Shown: piece after piece, positions 24,303 through 35,629 of the stretch
How the letters are laid out: every line of letters begins with the position of its first letter
How positions within the stretch are numbered: position 1 is the first letter of the stretch
Assembly (NCBI GenBank): GCA_018806985.1
Contig: JADANN010000398.1
Coordinates: forward strand, 1,259,501-1,323,500
Direction of reading: 5' to 3'
Origin: Angiostrongylus vasorum
Lineage: Eukaryota > Nematoda > Chromadorea > Rhabditida > Metastrongylidae
Length of the DNA: 64,000 nucleotides
The notes under the pieces: model-generated
Databases searched by the model: none
What the model was told of the DNA's origin: nothing
Seen by the model: only the letters and a program-made list of their open reading frames with translations
Position numbers and translations under genes: made by a program

Positions 24303-24490
24303 TTGAATCATGAGGCAAATATTCTGAAGCGTTGTTTAGGGATCGGAGCGAGCTTTTTTGGACTGGTCTGGTAGCAATTTGCTAACCCCGAAAGGATGAT
24401 AGGCTTGATTGGAATCGGAGCGGAATCGAACCAGCGAACATGCGAGTGTTCCACCGTATCTGTAATTACAGCGCTTCTCGTGTCCACGTT
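24303..24490 (-). repeat. SINE-A-related element, third head type
   Basis: On the minus strand a tRNA-like head (GATACGGTGGAACACTCGC, B box GGTTCGATTCC) runs into TTTCGGGGTTAGCAAATTGC and ACCAGACCAGTCC, which match the SINE-A body. Confidence 0.55.
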
Positions 24491-24827
24491 TAATGTAACG
24501 GGCAATTTTTTATTGTATTTGTGTGCTTATCTCAAGTATCTTTTTGAGCCAAGATATGAGCGCTTCTTGCAGTAGTTATAAGGAAAATCTTTCGAACAAT
24601 TCTTTCCACATGATGATAACGCATACCAGTTTTAGTTGTGTATTCATGTTAACATAGCAGTTACTTCAAGTGCAGGAAAATGAACAAGTCTTGCTCACAG
24701 GATGTGGCAACGATTGGTTGTTCCCCTCAAAAACCTCTTCGCTTACCTGCCGTAACAAATAAAATTAACATCCCCGTATTGAAAGAGAACACCGCAAGCG
24801 AATCATAGGTGCAAGAAACATTTTCAG

Positions 24828-24983
24828 ACTGTGACCCGAGAGAGGTTTTCCGGACATTCTTCCACGAATCAGATCGCCTTAACGTCATCCTTGACATCAT
24901 AGCAATTGGTGCACCATCGCTGAATGTCGGTGATCCTGGAGTGCGTGTAGTGATCCCGAAATTTGAAGACATCAACACTGATG
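24828..24983 (+). CDS. Candidate phase 1-1 exon of an extracellular repeat domain
   Basis: Acceptor ACATTTTCAG and donor GTAGGA bound a 156-nt exon that enters and leaves in phase 1 (52 codons). It reads ...REVFRTFFHESDRLNV... and ...IAIGAPSLNVGDPGVRVV. The segment aligns with the exons at 27943-28329 (VFPPLGFFDKKSV..., KIGAPL) and loosely with 26295-26417, which suggests duplicated exons of one gene. The minus strand is also open with a donor (GTAAGC) near 24756, so strand is not beyond doubt. Possibly the 5' part of the membrane-protein gene at 29923-33432. Confidence 0.4.
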
Positions 24984-25224
24984 GTAGGAAGGTCATACCA
25001 TATTTGCCATCATAATGTACAGAAATGTTAGCGAAGTAAGAAAGCGCTTTATTTGTTGTCATTGAGGATCTATCTCAGTTAATAGTATAGTAAGCGTACC
25101 ATTATAAAGTACAAGTCACTGTAATGCCGATAATAGTGGGTCCTTTCAAACGTGGATCAAAACAGCGCGCTAAAACAGCATAATGTTACCAAAGCCCTCG
25201 ATAGTGTTAGGCATAGTGCGGATG

Positions 25225-25640
25225 TTCAAAATAAAAGAGGGATTACGTTAGCTCCGGAAAATGTATTGGCGGGTTCGATCCTCACCGCAGACAACTGCGG
25301 TCCGGAGTTTTGTAAATATCCCAGCATTATTGTGATTATATTTCACATCATACCCTGCCATGAGAAAGAAATAGCTGTAAATAAAAGGTGAGTGAATTGT
25401 GATTTTATGAGCTTAACTGTGTTCAATGACGATTTGTGCTCCCTAGATCAATGCCATCGACAAGCGATTGCTGCTAGCACCTATAGGTTAAAATGCGGTT
25501 GAGAGAAACGCGAAACAAAGTACCGGCATGGTGTGGTGGTGAATACGTTAACCCTCAAAGGGTAATAGCGGGTTCGATCCCTACCGCAGACACCTATGGT
25601 CCGGAGTTCTGCAAATATTTCAGCATCACTGTGGTTAGAA
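25225..25640 (+). repeat. SINE-B locus 5: tandem head-to-tail pair
   Basis: A 5'-truncated copy (B box GGTTCGATCC, CAACTGCGGTCCGGAGTTTT) is followed directly by a full copy with an intact A-box-like segment and B box GGTTCGATCCC, both on the plus strand. Confidence 0.75.
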
Positions 25641-26294
25641 GGGGGTTGTCCGAGCAATACAAAATTGTTGACTATACGAGCAGCAATCTTACACGTCGTC
25701 GGTGTTGGCGATTAGGCCGCAACCATAGAATTCGTTAACCGCGAGTTGGAATCATCGTATGGGCGTCAGTGCTCCTTCATCAACAGTTAGTACTGCTCAC
25801 TTGGATAGCTCGTTTTCCGAATATCACACTGTGTAACTATTCTTATCTGTTCGTTATCAAAAAAAATAAAAGGGTAAGGTGTAGTTTCGCACAGCGTTGT
25901 GTTGTTTAAAAACATCAGTTATGGAGTAAATGAGAAGACACGTTGTATCAGCAATTCAGAATAGTTTAACGATATAACTCATATCGTTACTGCTTATCCC
26001 TGACTGTTTTTCCAGTGTTTCATCATTCAGTTCTTCACCAAAAAATGCACTTCTAGTTTACCCTTTTTTCTTTTTTCTGCTCGTTAACTTTGTACTAGTT
26101 TTGATCTTTCTATGCTTTTTATCGTTCTACAAGGATGCGCTTAAAAATTGGAGATTGATAACTAGGTTCTTGTGACAGGCTTATCTAATTTTTTTGCCAC
26201 GCAATCTTTGAATTGAGATCAATTCACATCGGTCGATTTGCGTTCCCAACATACGAGTTACGTATATCTTTCTCAATAACATTTTTTATTCTAG

Positions 26295-26417
26295 TTTGTG
26301 GGTGCGAAAAGTGGGATGCGGAGACATTTTTATATACTCGCCATGCATGATTCCAGCGCTCTTTACGTCCTCACCGAAAGCAGTCTCTGTGGCCTCTCGA
26401 ACAAAGTCATCCGATAG
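26295..26417 (+). CDS. Candidate exon, diverged member of the 24.8-28.3 kb exon set
   Basis: Follows a TTTTTATTCTAG acceptor and is open for 40 codons to TAG. It reads MRRHFYILAMHDSSALYVL, which can be aligned to LRVFPPLGFFDKKSV at 28.1 kb. The minus strand has an even longer open frame (26286-26618). Strand and phase are therefore uncertain. Confidence 0.25.
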   Translation, partial: FVGAKSGMRRHFYILAMHDSSALYVLTESSLCGLSNKVIR

Positions 26418-26774
26418 AGCGAATGTTGTCAAGTATAGGAAATAGCTCCTTTGGCCGTGTCTGACACAAGATCTATGTTTTATAAGAGATTGATTGAGTG
26501 GTAAAAGTATATTAAAACTCTGTAGAAAATTAACGGTAGAAACTAAGGAAAAAAATCCCTTGGTATCAGTTCTCATCAGCTCGTCATCTACTCTTTGTGT
26601 GAAGGGAAAACAGTTCACGTCAGAGTCTAAATGTTGATCATTCTTTCTCTTGCTGAAAATTAAGTGCCTTTGTTAATTAGTTTGGTTCTCTGGGGTCTAC
26701 TTATGTTAATAGATAGTTAGTAGGACACAAGATCCGGTCTGTGTTACTGTGAGATCCCTGCAGATTAGTCACGA

Positions 26775-26950
26775 GGCTAAGTGATGCCCTCTTGATCGCG
26801 AATAAAGGGTTAAATGCGGACCAAAAGCGGCATTGTATCTGTCCAGACAAGTAGGCGGTTTCAAGGGACGGAGTGTTTCTGCTGTGCCAGCTCGACATGT
26901 ATATTCACTACGTATGTAAACATGTTTTTGCATAAGGAAATGTTTAGAAA
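26775..26950 (+). repeat. REP-D dispersed repeat, copy 3
   Basis: GCGGACCAAAAGCGGC, GTTTCAAGGGACGGAGTG and TTCACTACGTATGTAAAC match copies 1 and 2 in order. Confidence 0.55.
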
Positions 26951-27154
26951 ATCGTAGTTGATAGGACCACCCACTTCCATTAAGCATAATAGTTGTAAAA
27001 ATCGCTCCACCGCATGCGCCCAACTTTTTCACTAGTTGCCGAAACACTTGCCTTGGGTTACCTTTAACTAATAACGTTCAGTTCTTCGACAGGAATGATG
27101 TCTGCCAAATTCAATCCCAACCAACTAATGACGATTGCAGTATTTAACTTTTAG

Positions 27155-27440
27155 TTATGTGAAATAGAACCGCAAGAAGGCTGAGACATGTGCAAAGCTC
27201 GGAGCATCAGGTGCTTTTCGAACCCGTGATTACCTCTTATGGGTACTCACGTGTTACCCATTGCACCACTGAGGACCCCTGCTTTGCCTTTCCCTCGGCC
27301 AGTTTTTTTTACCCCAACGGTGCCATAAGCAATAACGCCTCAACAGAAATGATCTGGTGAACGCAAATCAGCACGGAACCCAGTTAAGCTGAAGCCGCAG
27401 TCCGAATCACAGTGTTCGACTTTTATTTAACCTTCAATGA
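27155..27440 (-). repeat. SINE-B locus 6, variant subfamily
   Basis: Minus-oriented copy with head GGTCCTCAGTGGTGCAATGG and B box GGGTTCGAAAAGC, then the CTTTGCACATGTCTCAGCC segment. The leader still shows GTTAAGCTGAAGCCGCAG. Confidence 0.65.
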
Positions 27441-27942
27441 CGATTAGTTTTCTCGTTAATGAAGGTCCCAAATGTTACATCAGAATTTCGAGGAGCTATT
27501 GTCGTCTACTACCGCGCTCTTTCGAAAAGGTTTTGGAGCTAAAAAGAGTGAAGAGTAGTGCACATTAAGAAGAAGGTAGTCCTATAGATGGTATATAAAC
27601 ACCTGAAATTTTGACATCTAACTAACCATACTGAACCGGCTACTATGTGCCTTTGATTGTAAGCGTATACCATTAAGCAAACAGAAGGAAGAAGAAGGTG
27701 ATATCCGCCGATCAGCCGCTGTGAATAATATACAATAATAAGCTGGTGTTTGCTATTCGAAAAAATAGCGAGTTATTCATCCGATATTAAGAGAAAGTCG
27801 ATCTTGAGAACTAATTACTTATTTACTGCCCAAGTATTTTTTTTAGTTTCTTCATTGACTACGCATACCAACTCCAGTAACGTCCATGAAATGGACTTAA
27901 TCGTGGAACAGTATTCCAAATGGTGGGTGTGATCCTACATAG

Positions 27943-28329
27943 CTCCACTGAATGAGAAGAATTCACTTAGGATTGCGGACGTGCTCGCATATGAGGTAGA
28001 AAACGACACGTTCACCTCCTTTGATACAACGAGCGGAACCACAGGCTCAAATGAGAAAGCCGAAGATGATATGAAGCTACGTGTTTTCCCACCACTAGGA
28101 TTCTTCGATAAGAAATCCGTAACGAGAATCTCTATCACTGTTGCCACAAAGTAAGTATCATTTGTAGTTACCATTCTGAAATGAGGCATGTTCGTTCAGG
28201 ATTGGTGCACCACTTACACATCTGGCAGAGAACGACGATATTCGCATCACATCGAACACGTCAACCAGGATCGCCAATGTGACTACGGAAGTTGAAGACA
28301 AAATGAAGGAGCTTTATCTCGAACATTAG
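27943..28329 (+). CDS. Candidate two-exon segment, extracellular repeat domain
   Basis: Exon 27943-28150 (acceptor CTACATAG, donor GTAAGT) enters in phase 1 and leaves in phase 2. Exon 28200-28329 (acceptor TTCGTTCAG) continues in that phase to TAG, and the intron is only 49 nt. The product is acidic and rich in Thr, Ser and Asn, with several N-glycosylation sequons (NDT, NTS, NVT), as expected of a secreted or extracellular region. It shares the ...FF(D/H)... and ...IGAP... pattern with 24828-24983. Either a separate small gene or part of the membrane-protein gene that follows; if part of it, the in-frame stop must be avoided by an unseen donor. Confidence 0.4.
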
Positions 28330-28540
28330 GATTCCTGAACGGTGAATCCATAATGATTTTAGAAAGCTCAACTAAAGACCTAAAGAATGAAGCTATGTAC
28401 CTCAGTTATGGGATGTTCTAAACAGTCCAAGCCAACTACTCAAGTATTGTTAACGTCCAACATGAAAAGAACAGTAAAATAAAGCAAGGACGTCGTAAAT
28501 GTTTTGAGGGTTTTCCCATGGTAAGACATAAGTGGTTGCC

Positions 28541-28629
28541 AAAAGAATAAAGGATGAGGGCGTTCGCCCTAAATCAATCCCCTTGGGAAGTGCCTTGATG
28601 AAAACTCCATTATGCATCGTGGAAGAGAT

Positions 28630-28666
<37 letters not shown>

Positions 28667-28800
28667 ACATAAGATGCATATAATATAATATATGTATATG
28701 GCTATGGAATGATTTGTGGTGGCTTACTAATGTATCAAGCTAGTGTATTTATCCCTCCACAAAGGTCGCGTACCAGTTTGTAACCCCTGCGAGTTTTGGT
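28541..28800 (-). repeat. Diverged SINE-A copy with internal (TA)n expansion
   Basis: Order of SINE-A segments is kept (AATAAAGGATGAGG, AAATCAATCCC, GATTTGTGGTGGCTTACTAA, CGCGTACCAGTTTG). A (TA)15 tract at 28632-28662 sits where GATTGAATGCATATC lies in other copies. Confidence 0.65.
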
Positions 28801-29414
28801 TAACTGAGGCGCGAAATGGAACGAACGACCTTAATTCTTATTGGTGTCTTTATTCGCGTTTATATCCAAGGGACCTTTAACCATTTTTTAAATACTCCCA
28901 TAAAACTGGCTATAAATAAGAAAAAAATAAGCGGAGATGTGAACGGAGCGATAAAAGCGGATTTGTAATCCGTCGTCCGAGAGCCCCGTGTAGCGGCTAA
29001 ATTGAATATTTGAGTAGATTTCAAGATTCATCGTCTCCTCGTTGGAGTGATTGCCTTTCCCAAACTAGGAAGGAAGGAACTTTTTGAGGCCTCACAGTTC
29101 CAAGGAAAGTCTGGTAGAGTTTGCTATCTTTGTGAAGCGACCAACAAACTAACTATACCCAGCGATCCGGTTATAATCGCAAACTTCTTTTTCTTACTAA
29201 ACCAGAAGCGATGAACAGTCACTTCGTTGGTAGAGAAATTACCTCATGTAGAATATTGTTATAAGCTTATTTGACAGTTCTCAGCTATTAAGTCAATCAT
29301 GATCAAGAAGGTTTTGCTATTTTTTCGAAATCAATAAATCAATTTTGAAAAAGTGTAGGTTGTTTTAAATCTACTATCGGATTTTACAAGTTCTTCCATG
29401 TTCTTCCCTCATGT

Positions 29415-29809
29415 TGGCCGCTTAGTCATGTGCAGCTGGTTTGATTCATGATTGGTTCTTGAGTCCGGATGAAAAAACTACAGTGGTGGAGAGCACGTAC
29501 ACCAAATTTACAAAATGCACCAGACTAACATGCGGCCAAACTTCGCACTACAGAACTCTTCCAAGGTTGAACGAGCTGTGCTATAAAGGTCTGACTTATC
29601 CACCACGATCGCCAGACCACTCGCCTACAGACTACCAGTTCTTCAAATATCTTGATAACTTCATTTCCAAGGATTGTTCCAAAAATCCAAGCAGAGGCCG
29701 AAATTCTACTCAACTATTTCATAGCCTCCAAACTCCGGATTTTAATGCAGCTGGTATAAATTTGTTCTTCGTTGACAAAAATGTATAGATTTCAACAGGT
29801 TTTATTTCG
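29415..29809 (+). pseudogene. Mariner (Tc1/mariner) transposase remnant, C-terminal half
   Basis: The plus strand encodes, with frameshifts, the end of a mariner transposase. SPDHSPTDYQFFKYLDNFI carries the third catalytic aspartate in the mariner D34D context and the usual SPDLxPxDY neighbourhood. It is preceded by RLNELCYKG and followed by PDFNAAGIN. The canonical end is present after a one-base shift as KCIDFNRFYFD plus stop at 29809. The first two aspartates and the terminal inverted repeats were not found, so the copy is truncated and inactive. It lies just upstream of the exon at 29923. Confidence 0.85.
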
Positions 29810-29922
29810 ACTGATAAGGTTTCTTCTGAACTGAGACCACATTGAAAATACAGGTTGTAGTCATACGCTTATTTTCGGCGGACCTAATATTTAGGACTTA
29901 ACCCTGAGAATGCTGATTTCAG

Positions 29923-32900
29923 AGCGACACGACAACGCCACAGATGATGTTCTAAATGTGACCTTAGCTGAACGACAACGTTTCGATCAGGCTGTGATGT
30001 CAAACGACACAACGGATGGTGAGTGCACAAGAGTAAAGCTAGAATGAACATTTTCATTTGAAAGGCTTTACCAAGTCTCAGTGTTGGTTAAAGGATAAAA
30101 AGGATAAAGCTCTCGGCGTTGATCAATTCCCTGAGGGATGCGCCATGCATCCGACTTCATTAAGTATCGTTGGAGGTGAATGCATATCTGGCCTTTACAA
30201 TGACTCGCGGTGGCCTACCGATGTATCGAGCTAGTGCTGCTATCCTCCCAGACAAGTCTGGTACCAATTTGCCGACCCCGGAGGGATGGAAGGCTTGGTG
30301 GGCGGGCCATGGGCTAGGGGGATGGATTCCACGTGTGTGTCGCAGTGGCGCCTCCAACCACTGCGCCACAGTGTGAGTTAGATACATTAACTCCGACTGA
30401 TCAGTTACGGTTATTCATATAACTGAGAACGAATTTTCCTAGTACTTTTTGGTATGTCATAAAATATTTAGCATTAAAGCTCTCTTAATGAGAAATATTC
30501 CATTCGGTTCAGATTTGGTAATAATGAACTTAAGCGAAATGCAACCACAACATTGCTGAGATGTTTGTAAAACTCCAGACCGCAGGAGTCTGCGGTGGGG
30601 GAACGAACGCGATATTGCCCCTTTCCGAGGTCTAACGCGTTCACCACCACACCATGCGGATCCTTCGTTTCGCCTGTCTCTCAGCTAGTTCTATCGATCA
30701 CTGCCATCAGCAATCACCCGTCAACGGGATTGATCTGGCAAGCTCACATCGGCATTGAACCCACTGCTGGCACTGATCGACAGAAGTAGCTGAGAGACAG
30801 GCGAAACGAAGGACCCTGCACGGTGTGGTGGTGAACGCGCTAGCCCCCCGGAAAGGCTAGTAGCGCGTTCGTTCCCCCTGCAACTTTGGTTGTGTTTCGC
30901 TTAATACCCCTGCCGTAAAAATCTTTAGTAGGCAGAAAATAAAAAGTAAAAATAATGAGCTTATTTCAGAGCCAAATAGCAACAACACAGATCCAGCGTT
31001 AGGGTTGTTGTCAAATATGCCACAAAATGTCGATAAGGATGTATCGTCGAACGATACAGCGGACGCGAGTAAGTGCTTAAAAATCAATTTATGGTGTTCG
31101 AAAGAAAGCTTACTATGAACGAGATTTAAAACGCTTGTTTGAACTTTCATGAAGTGAATAACCTTGGTAGGATTTCACGTCAAGGTATTATTTACGTTAA
31201 GTAATCTTGGCTACTTTGGGGTTTGGCATCGTCTTGTTCTTCAATTGCCTCATTCTTTATCGAGACATTGTCTGGTTCCAACGTCTCTTCCTTTTTTTTT
31301 CCATATTTTTTATTTCGATCTCTTCTATCGATTGATCATCTGCGACACAAACGTCAATAGGTATCGAATTTGTCTTTAAGCTGGAGCAAAAAATACACAA
31401 GGACTTGTTCTAGGATATAGATGCATCCAAGAAACGACCTCTTGTTCTTGCTGTGCAGGATGGACTTATGCATTTGGTATATACACAGATGCACTCAGGC
31501 ATACATGCAGAGAGTGCCCTACAATGCACATTTGATCGTTGGTTCAATCCTGCACCCAGGCAAACCAAGCATTACATCTCTTGGAGTCGACAGATTGGTA
31601 TCAGACTACTCTGAGAAGATAGAAACATTGGCCTTATACATCGCTAACCCAACGCAAGTCGTTGTGTAGGTCAAATATGCATTCACTCACCTCTACGGCG
31701 CTTAATGGAGTCAAGTGCATGGGATTGGTCAGTGCCAAACGCTCTTTCCCCCTTATCCTTTATGCGTGTCCTTTATGTTCTACTGTGTATTTTTCTATCG
31801 TTTTGGTACGTTTTTACCTCTTGTGGTATGATTTAAAAAGACTCGTCACCCGTCCAGCTACGATGCAACCGATCCTTGGTAGTCGGTTCCAAAACATAAT
31901 ATACTTCAGCATGAGGTTGTTATTACTAGTTAGCAATAAGAACTCCACTAAAAAAGACCTTTGAACAATGTCGATGTGAAGGGGAGGTCAGAAAGCAAAC
32001 GACGATTTCACTCTCGTCTCCGATCAAAACGAAAAGAAGACGATCCTTAAAATGCAGAGCTGGCCAGTGACTCTGTCTTACCTCCACATGTTGAAAAATA
32101 CGTTTCTAATTTGCCTTCCATTTACTTCATTTGCATTTATGACTTATGATTTTTTACGTTTTTTTTTCCGTTCGTTTATCAATAGAGTTGGGTATATTTT
32201 GTGTGGTTAGCACATGGTCACAAGAATGGCGATGCGACAACACCATTGGTTTTCGAGTTCTAAACGTGTTGTCCGCTAAGCCAACAAGTGTAGGTAAGAA
32301 TGTGGTAGCGAGCAACTGACTGAGTGGCTAATTTAACACCCAAAGCTTAAACGAATTCCTTTCATTCAAAGATGACACTGAATCCTTGCAGCAAATGCTT
32401 TAGAAATCGAAAAAACTAACAGCCAATTTCTACTGATGGTGTTCTTCGGAGACCCTTATTCCTTTGAAACTAAATTGAAAGTTTCTATTGTTTACCTGTT
32501 GATTTTCTTCTGTTGGCACCACCTGCTCATCTGCATTTCAATTTTGACTCCCTCTTCTAATGAGACTCGGAAACATAACTTCGGGAAGGATGTGAACTCT
32601 AACGACTCATTCGAAACTGAGGATGTCTGCTGTCCAATGGAAACCTAAACAATATGATGACTTTCCAAATGGTCAAAGTTCAGTCAGTCATCGTCTTGGG
32701 AGCTTCGTACACAGTGGGAAAAAGGCCGTGTTACTCACATAGCTCCATGGTTCATTGTCCTTTAATTACTTCACGTTCCCCTTTTGGAGTGTGAGAAGTC
32801 ACGCCTGCTGATTCTTGCCGTCTTCTTCCCCCTTTCATTTCGTTGATGGTGTTGATTAAACACCCACAGACATCTTCGTTGCATTTCACGAACAGAATTG

Positions 32901-33432
32901 TCCATATGACGAGTCTTAGAAGGTTTTGGTCCTTGAACGGGGTGGGTTTAAAGGAGGAAAATGTAGTGTTCGTATAAGTCGATGAGTGTTTATATATATA
33001 GCTTTGAGAAACGAAAAACATATCCAGGAGTGATTACGGTGAAATTTTGCGACTTATGTCCAAATGTGCTCTAGTTTTTTATACTATCGACTTAAGATAT
33101 TGACTTTTTAGCGTGAAATTATAGGTACGGTTCGGAATATGTCATATATAGAATACTATTATGCCTATTTGTCAAGATGGAGGTCCGACATTATTCCGTT
33201 AGTGTTGTTGATCATCACCGTTACACTCACTGTATTCGTCATTCTACGGTTAATTTTCTGTCTACTGAAACCAGACCCGAACGCAAAGGTGAGCTGCAAA
33301 GCTTTCTCTTCTTTGAGAAATTCGACTTTTCTGCTTCTAATTTAGTTTCCTTGTAATTGAACTGTTAAGGCCCAGGAAGATCGTCCTTTGCTTCACAGTG
33401 AAGCCAACGAAGGTATTTACACCCACGTTTAG
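29923..33432 (+). CDS. Single-pass membrane protein, Asn/Asp/Thr-rich ectodomain, C-terminal PDZ-type motif
   Basis: Four exons agree in phase. 29923-30018 (TGATTTCAG acceptor, GTGAGT donor) and 30970-31068 (TTATTTCAG, GTAAGT) are both symmetric phase 1-1, short and similar to each other (each ends ...SNDT.D). 33125-33288 enters in phase 1 and leaves in phase 0. 33370-33432 ends at TAG. The third exon carries a transmembrane helix (IIPLVLLIITVTLTVFVILR) followed by Cys and basic residues. The last gives a short cytoplasmic tail ending YTHV, which fits a class I PDZ ligand (T-x-V). The ectodomain part has N-glycosylation sequons. A further decayed look-alike exon lies near 32550-32618 (GKDVNSNDSFETED). 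The 5' end is not identified; candidates lie at 24.8-28.3 kb. The acceptor of the last exon (CTGTTAAG) is weak. No family is recognised; adhesion or receptor-like roles would be guesses. Confidence 0.55.
30091..30368 (-). repeat. SINE-A copy with imperfect target-site duplication
   Basis: Well-preserved minus copy inside an intron, flanked by CAGTGTTGGTT and CAGTGTGAGTT (11 bp, two differences). A duplicated AAAGGATA string at its 3' end shows tail repeats. Confidence 0.85.
30527..30950. repeat. SINE-B locus 7: head-to-head inverted pair
   Basis: A minus copy (about 30527-30770) meets a plus copy (about 30776-30950) at their leaders (CTCTCAGCTAGTTCTATCG and TAGCTGAGAGACAGGCG). The plus copy ends about 20 bp before the acceptor of the exon at 30970. 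Confidence 0.8.
31418..31485 (+). repeat. REP-D fragment
   Basis: GATGCATCCAAGAAACGACC and TTGTTCTTGCTGTGCAGGAT match the core of REP-D; directly followed by a SINE-A copy. Confidence 0.4.
31490..31765 (+). repeat. Old SINE-A copy
   Basis: Diverged plus copy: B box GGTTCAATCC, body CGACAGATTGGTATCAGAC, TTGTGTAGGTCAAATATGCA, 3' end CCCTTATCCTTT. Confidence 0.75.
31770..33124. other. Intronic sequence with a possible decayed exon
   Basis: Lies in the intron before the transmembrane exon. Only 32550-32618 shows similarity to neighbouring exons, and it lacks a donor in the right phase. Confidence 0.35.
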
Positions 33433-33743
33433 ACTTTTTCTGATCTCGCTAAGTTCCACTGTAATACTACGATATTCGGTGTCGGTCGAGGTAATGGTAA
33501 TGTGTTTCGATCCATTAACCTCTAATCCCCACGGATTCTGACATGTAGAGATCAGATGTGTTGCTTTTCTTTCGACTTGATTTTTTTAAAAAATTGGACG
33601 ACAATGTTCATGGGCGGCTTATATGGATGTCATCAGCCAGTGTTTGTACGTGCTAGCCTTGCTCACCATAAATTTTCGCAATCCTCGTTTCGCGATCATG
33701 GAAGTCGATTTGCTCGAGGTAGTGATCAATGTAACATATGAAT

Positions 33744-34025
33744 AAAATGGTAATAAAAAGGGATAAAACTGTCGGCCTTATCTTTAAGGGATGCGCACAC
33801 ATTCGACTTCATTAAGCACCGTTGGAGGTGATTGAATGCATATCTGGCCTTTACAATGACTCGCGGTGGCCAACCGATGTATCGAGCCAGTGCTCCTAAC
33901 CTCCCATACAAGTCTGGCACCAATTTGCCGACCCCGGAGAGATGGAAAGCTTGGTGAACCATGGGCGCGGAGACCGATCCCATGTATACTGCAGGGTGCC
34001 TCCGACCACTGTGCTACACGCGCCT
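33744..34025 (-). repeat. SINE-A copy
   Basis: Minus copy flanked by AACATATGAATA and AACGTCTGAATA (12 bp, two differences). B box on the minus strand GGGATCGGTC is slightly decayed. It is followed within 25 bp by a REP-C copy. Confidence 0.82.
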
Positions 34026-34050
34026 TAACGTCTGAATAGTGAACATACTT

Positions 34051-34430
34051 ACTTGATACTTGAATGACCCGTCCTCACTGGTTGTGCGAGCCCCACCATA
34101 ACCTCCATTTTTTCGGAAATTTGTTGGTTAAGCCATTTTGGTTCCCTGGAATTCCGACGTCTGCCTGGCCAAAGTCTGCCCCTTGTCTTCGCCACCACAG
34201 GCAATCGCAGCCTTTGTGGATAAGAGGGGGATTTGCCACCATGCGACTTTGATACCAGGACGGTGGTGGATTCTGATATTGGTTTACTCTTAGCTAGGCT
34301 TCCTGATGGAAACGCTGGACTCCTTCTCAATTTGGGAGACCCTGCCATGGGATGAATCACCCGCTGTACATCGCAGTCCGACACCCAGGAACACTTCCCA
34401 GCCATGATGAACGGTAAACCGTTGGGAGGA
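34051..34430 (+). repeat. REP-C dispersed repeat, copy 4
   Basis: Full-length plus copy, from TGATACTTGAATGACCCGTC to CGGTAAACCGTTGGGAGG. Confidence 0.82.
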
Positions 34431-34974
34431 TAGTGAAGATAAAAAGTCCTAAAAGAGAACAGTTGAGAACTACCATGGTCTACTTTTATTTCACGATACT
34501 ATTGCCTTTAATACATAGCACTCAAATTTGCATTGGATACAGTGCACTTTGTCCCACCTTACACCACCCTCCTGACGCGTGCATAGCATACAATACATCT
34601 TGGGCATTGCTTATTATCTTAGAATAAGTGTTCGGATATTTTAGATTAGAACTATAATCTTCATAGTTCGAACGCACATTTAAACATTCAGTTTTAGGTC
34701 GCGCAAGAAATCCCAACTTAGAGGAGGTTAGTTTCCTAATTCCAGAATTTCTAATTTATTATTACCACATTTTTTAAAAGACAGTTAGTTTAGGGAGAAT
34801 GGTCGCTCAACAAGGCGTACGTGTCAATTCTGGGCATGGAATATATGTTTTAAAACTCTTAATGGGAGAATAAAAAATATACTTCACGTAGTATCTTCGA
34901 AGACCGACTTTCTATTATAAGCAGATTGGTATTATAGATTGAGGTTGGTATTGTAGAATTTATTAGCATACAAT

Positions 34975-35013
34975 AACTGGCGTTTCGGCGGTTTCGCCTT
35001 CCTCAGAGCCTGG
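34975..35013 (-). other. Structured hammerhead-like motif (copy b)
   Basis: On the minus strand: AGGCT, CTGAGGA, then a perfect GGCG-AAAC-CGCC hairpin, GAAA, CGCC and AGTT. The closing stem needs G-U pairs. Confidence 0.5.
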
Positions 35014-35085
35014 AAAAGTTAAATTGACATTTGACATGCGATCTAGTTAGCCAAGCACTTTCATCTCTTTTCAACCCTTACTTTC

Positions 35086-35391
35086 CTGATACTTGAATGG
35101 CCCTTCCTCACTGGTTTTGTGGGCCTCAGTATAATCTCTATTTTTCAGAGATTTGCTTGTTAAGTCGCAGCCCTTGTGGATCAGAGGGAGATTTACCACC
35201 ACGCGACCTTAATACCAGGACGGTGGTGGATCCTGGTATTGGTTTACTCTTAGCTAGGCTTCCTAATGGAAACGCCGGGTTCCTTCTCGGCTTGGGAGAC
35301 TCTACCAGGGGATGAATTCACCGCTGTACATCGCAATCCGACACCCATGAACACCTTCCAGCCACGATGAGGCGGTAAACCGTTGGGAGGC
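35086..35391 (+). repeat. REP-C dispersed repeat, copy 5 (internal deletion)
   Basis: Starts and ends as other copies, but lacks about 75 bp after TTTGCTTGTTAAG; the following piece begins TCGCAGCCCTTGTGGATCAG. Confidence 0.82.
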
Positions 35392-35593
35392 TCTCATAAC
35401 TCTAGCAGATAGAACTTAACACGTAACTTATTTTGAAAGAAACTGTTTAAAAAGGAACTTAACACATAATTTAATAGGATACAATAGCTGACGTTTTGCG
35501 CTTACGCCTATGCAAATTTAAGTGTTAAATCTTATCTGCTAGGGTATGAAGGTGTTTGGCTGAGTAGATCGCTTGTCAATTTGACCTTTTTCG

Positions 35594-35629
35594 AGCTCTG
35601 AAGAAGACGAAACCTCCGAAATGTGAGCT
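35594..35629 (+). other. Structured hammerhead-like motif (copy c)
   Basis: AGCT closing stem on both sides (self-complementary), CTGAAGA box, decayed hairpin, GAAA. Confidence 0.45.

Noticed and set aside
28930..29000. tRNA-like anticodon arm (CGGATTTGTAATCCG)
   Set aside because: No acceptor stem, D arm or T arm pairs around it; likely chance or a very old SINE piece.
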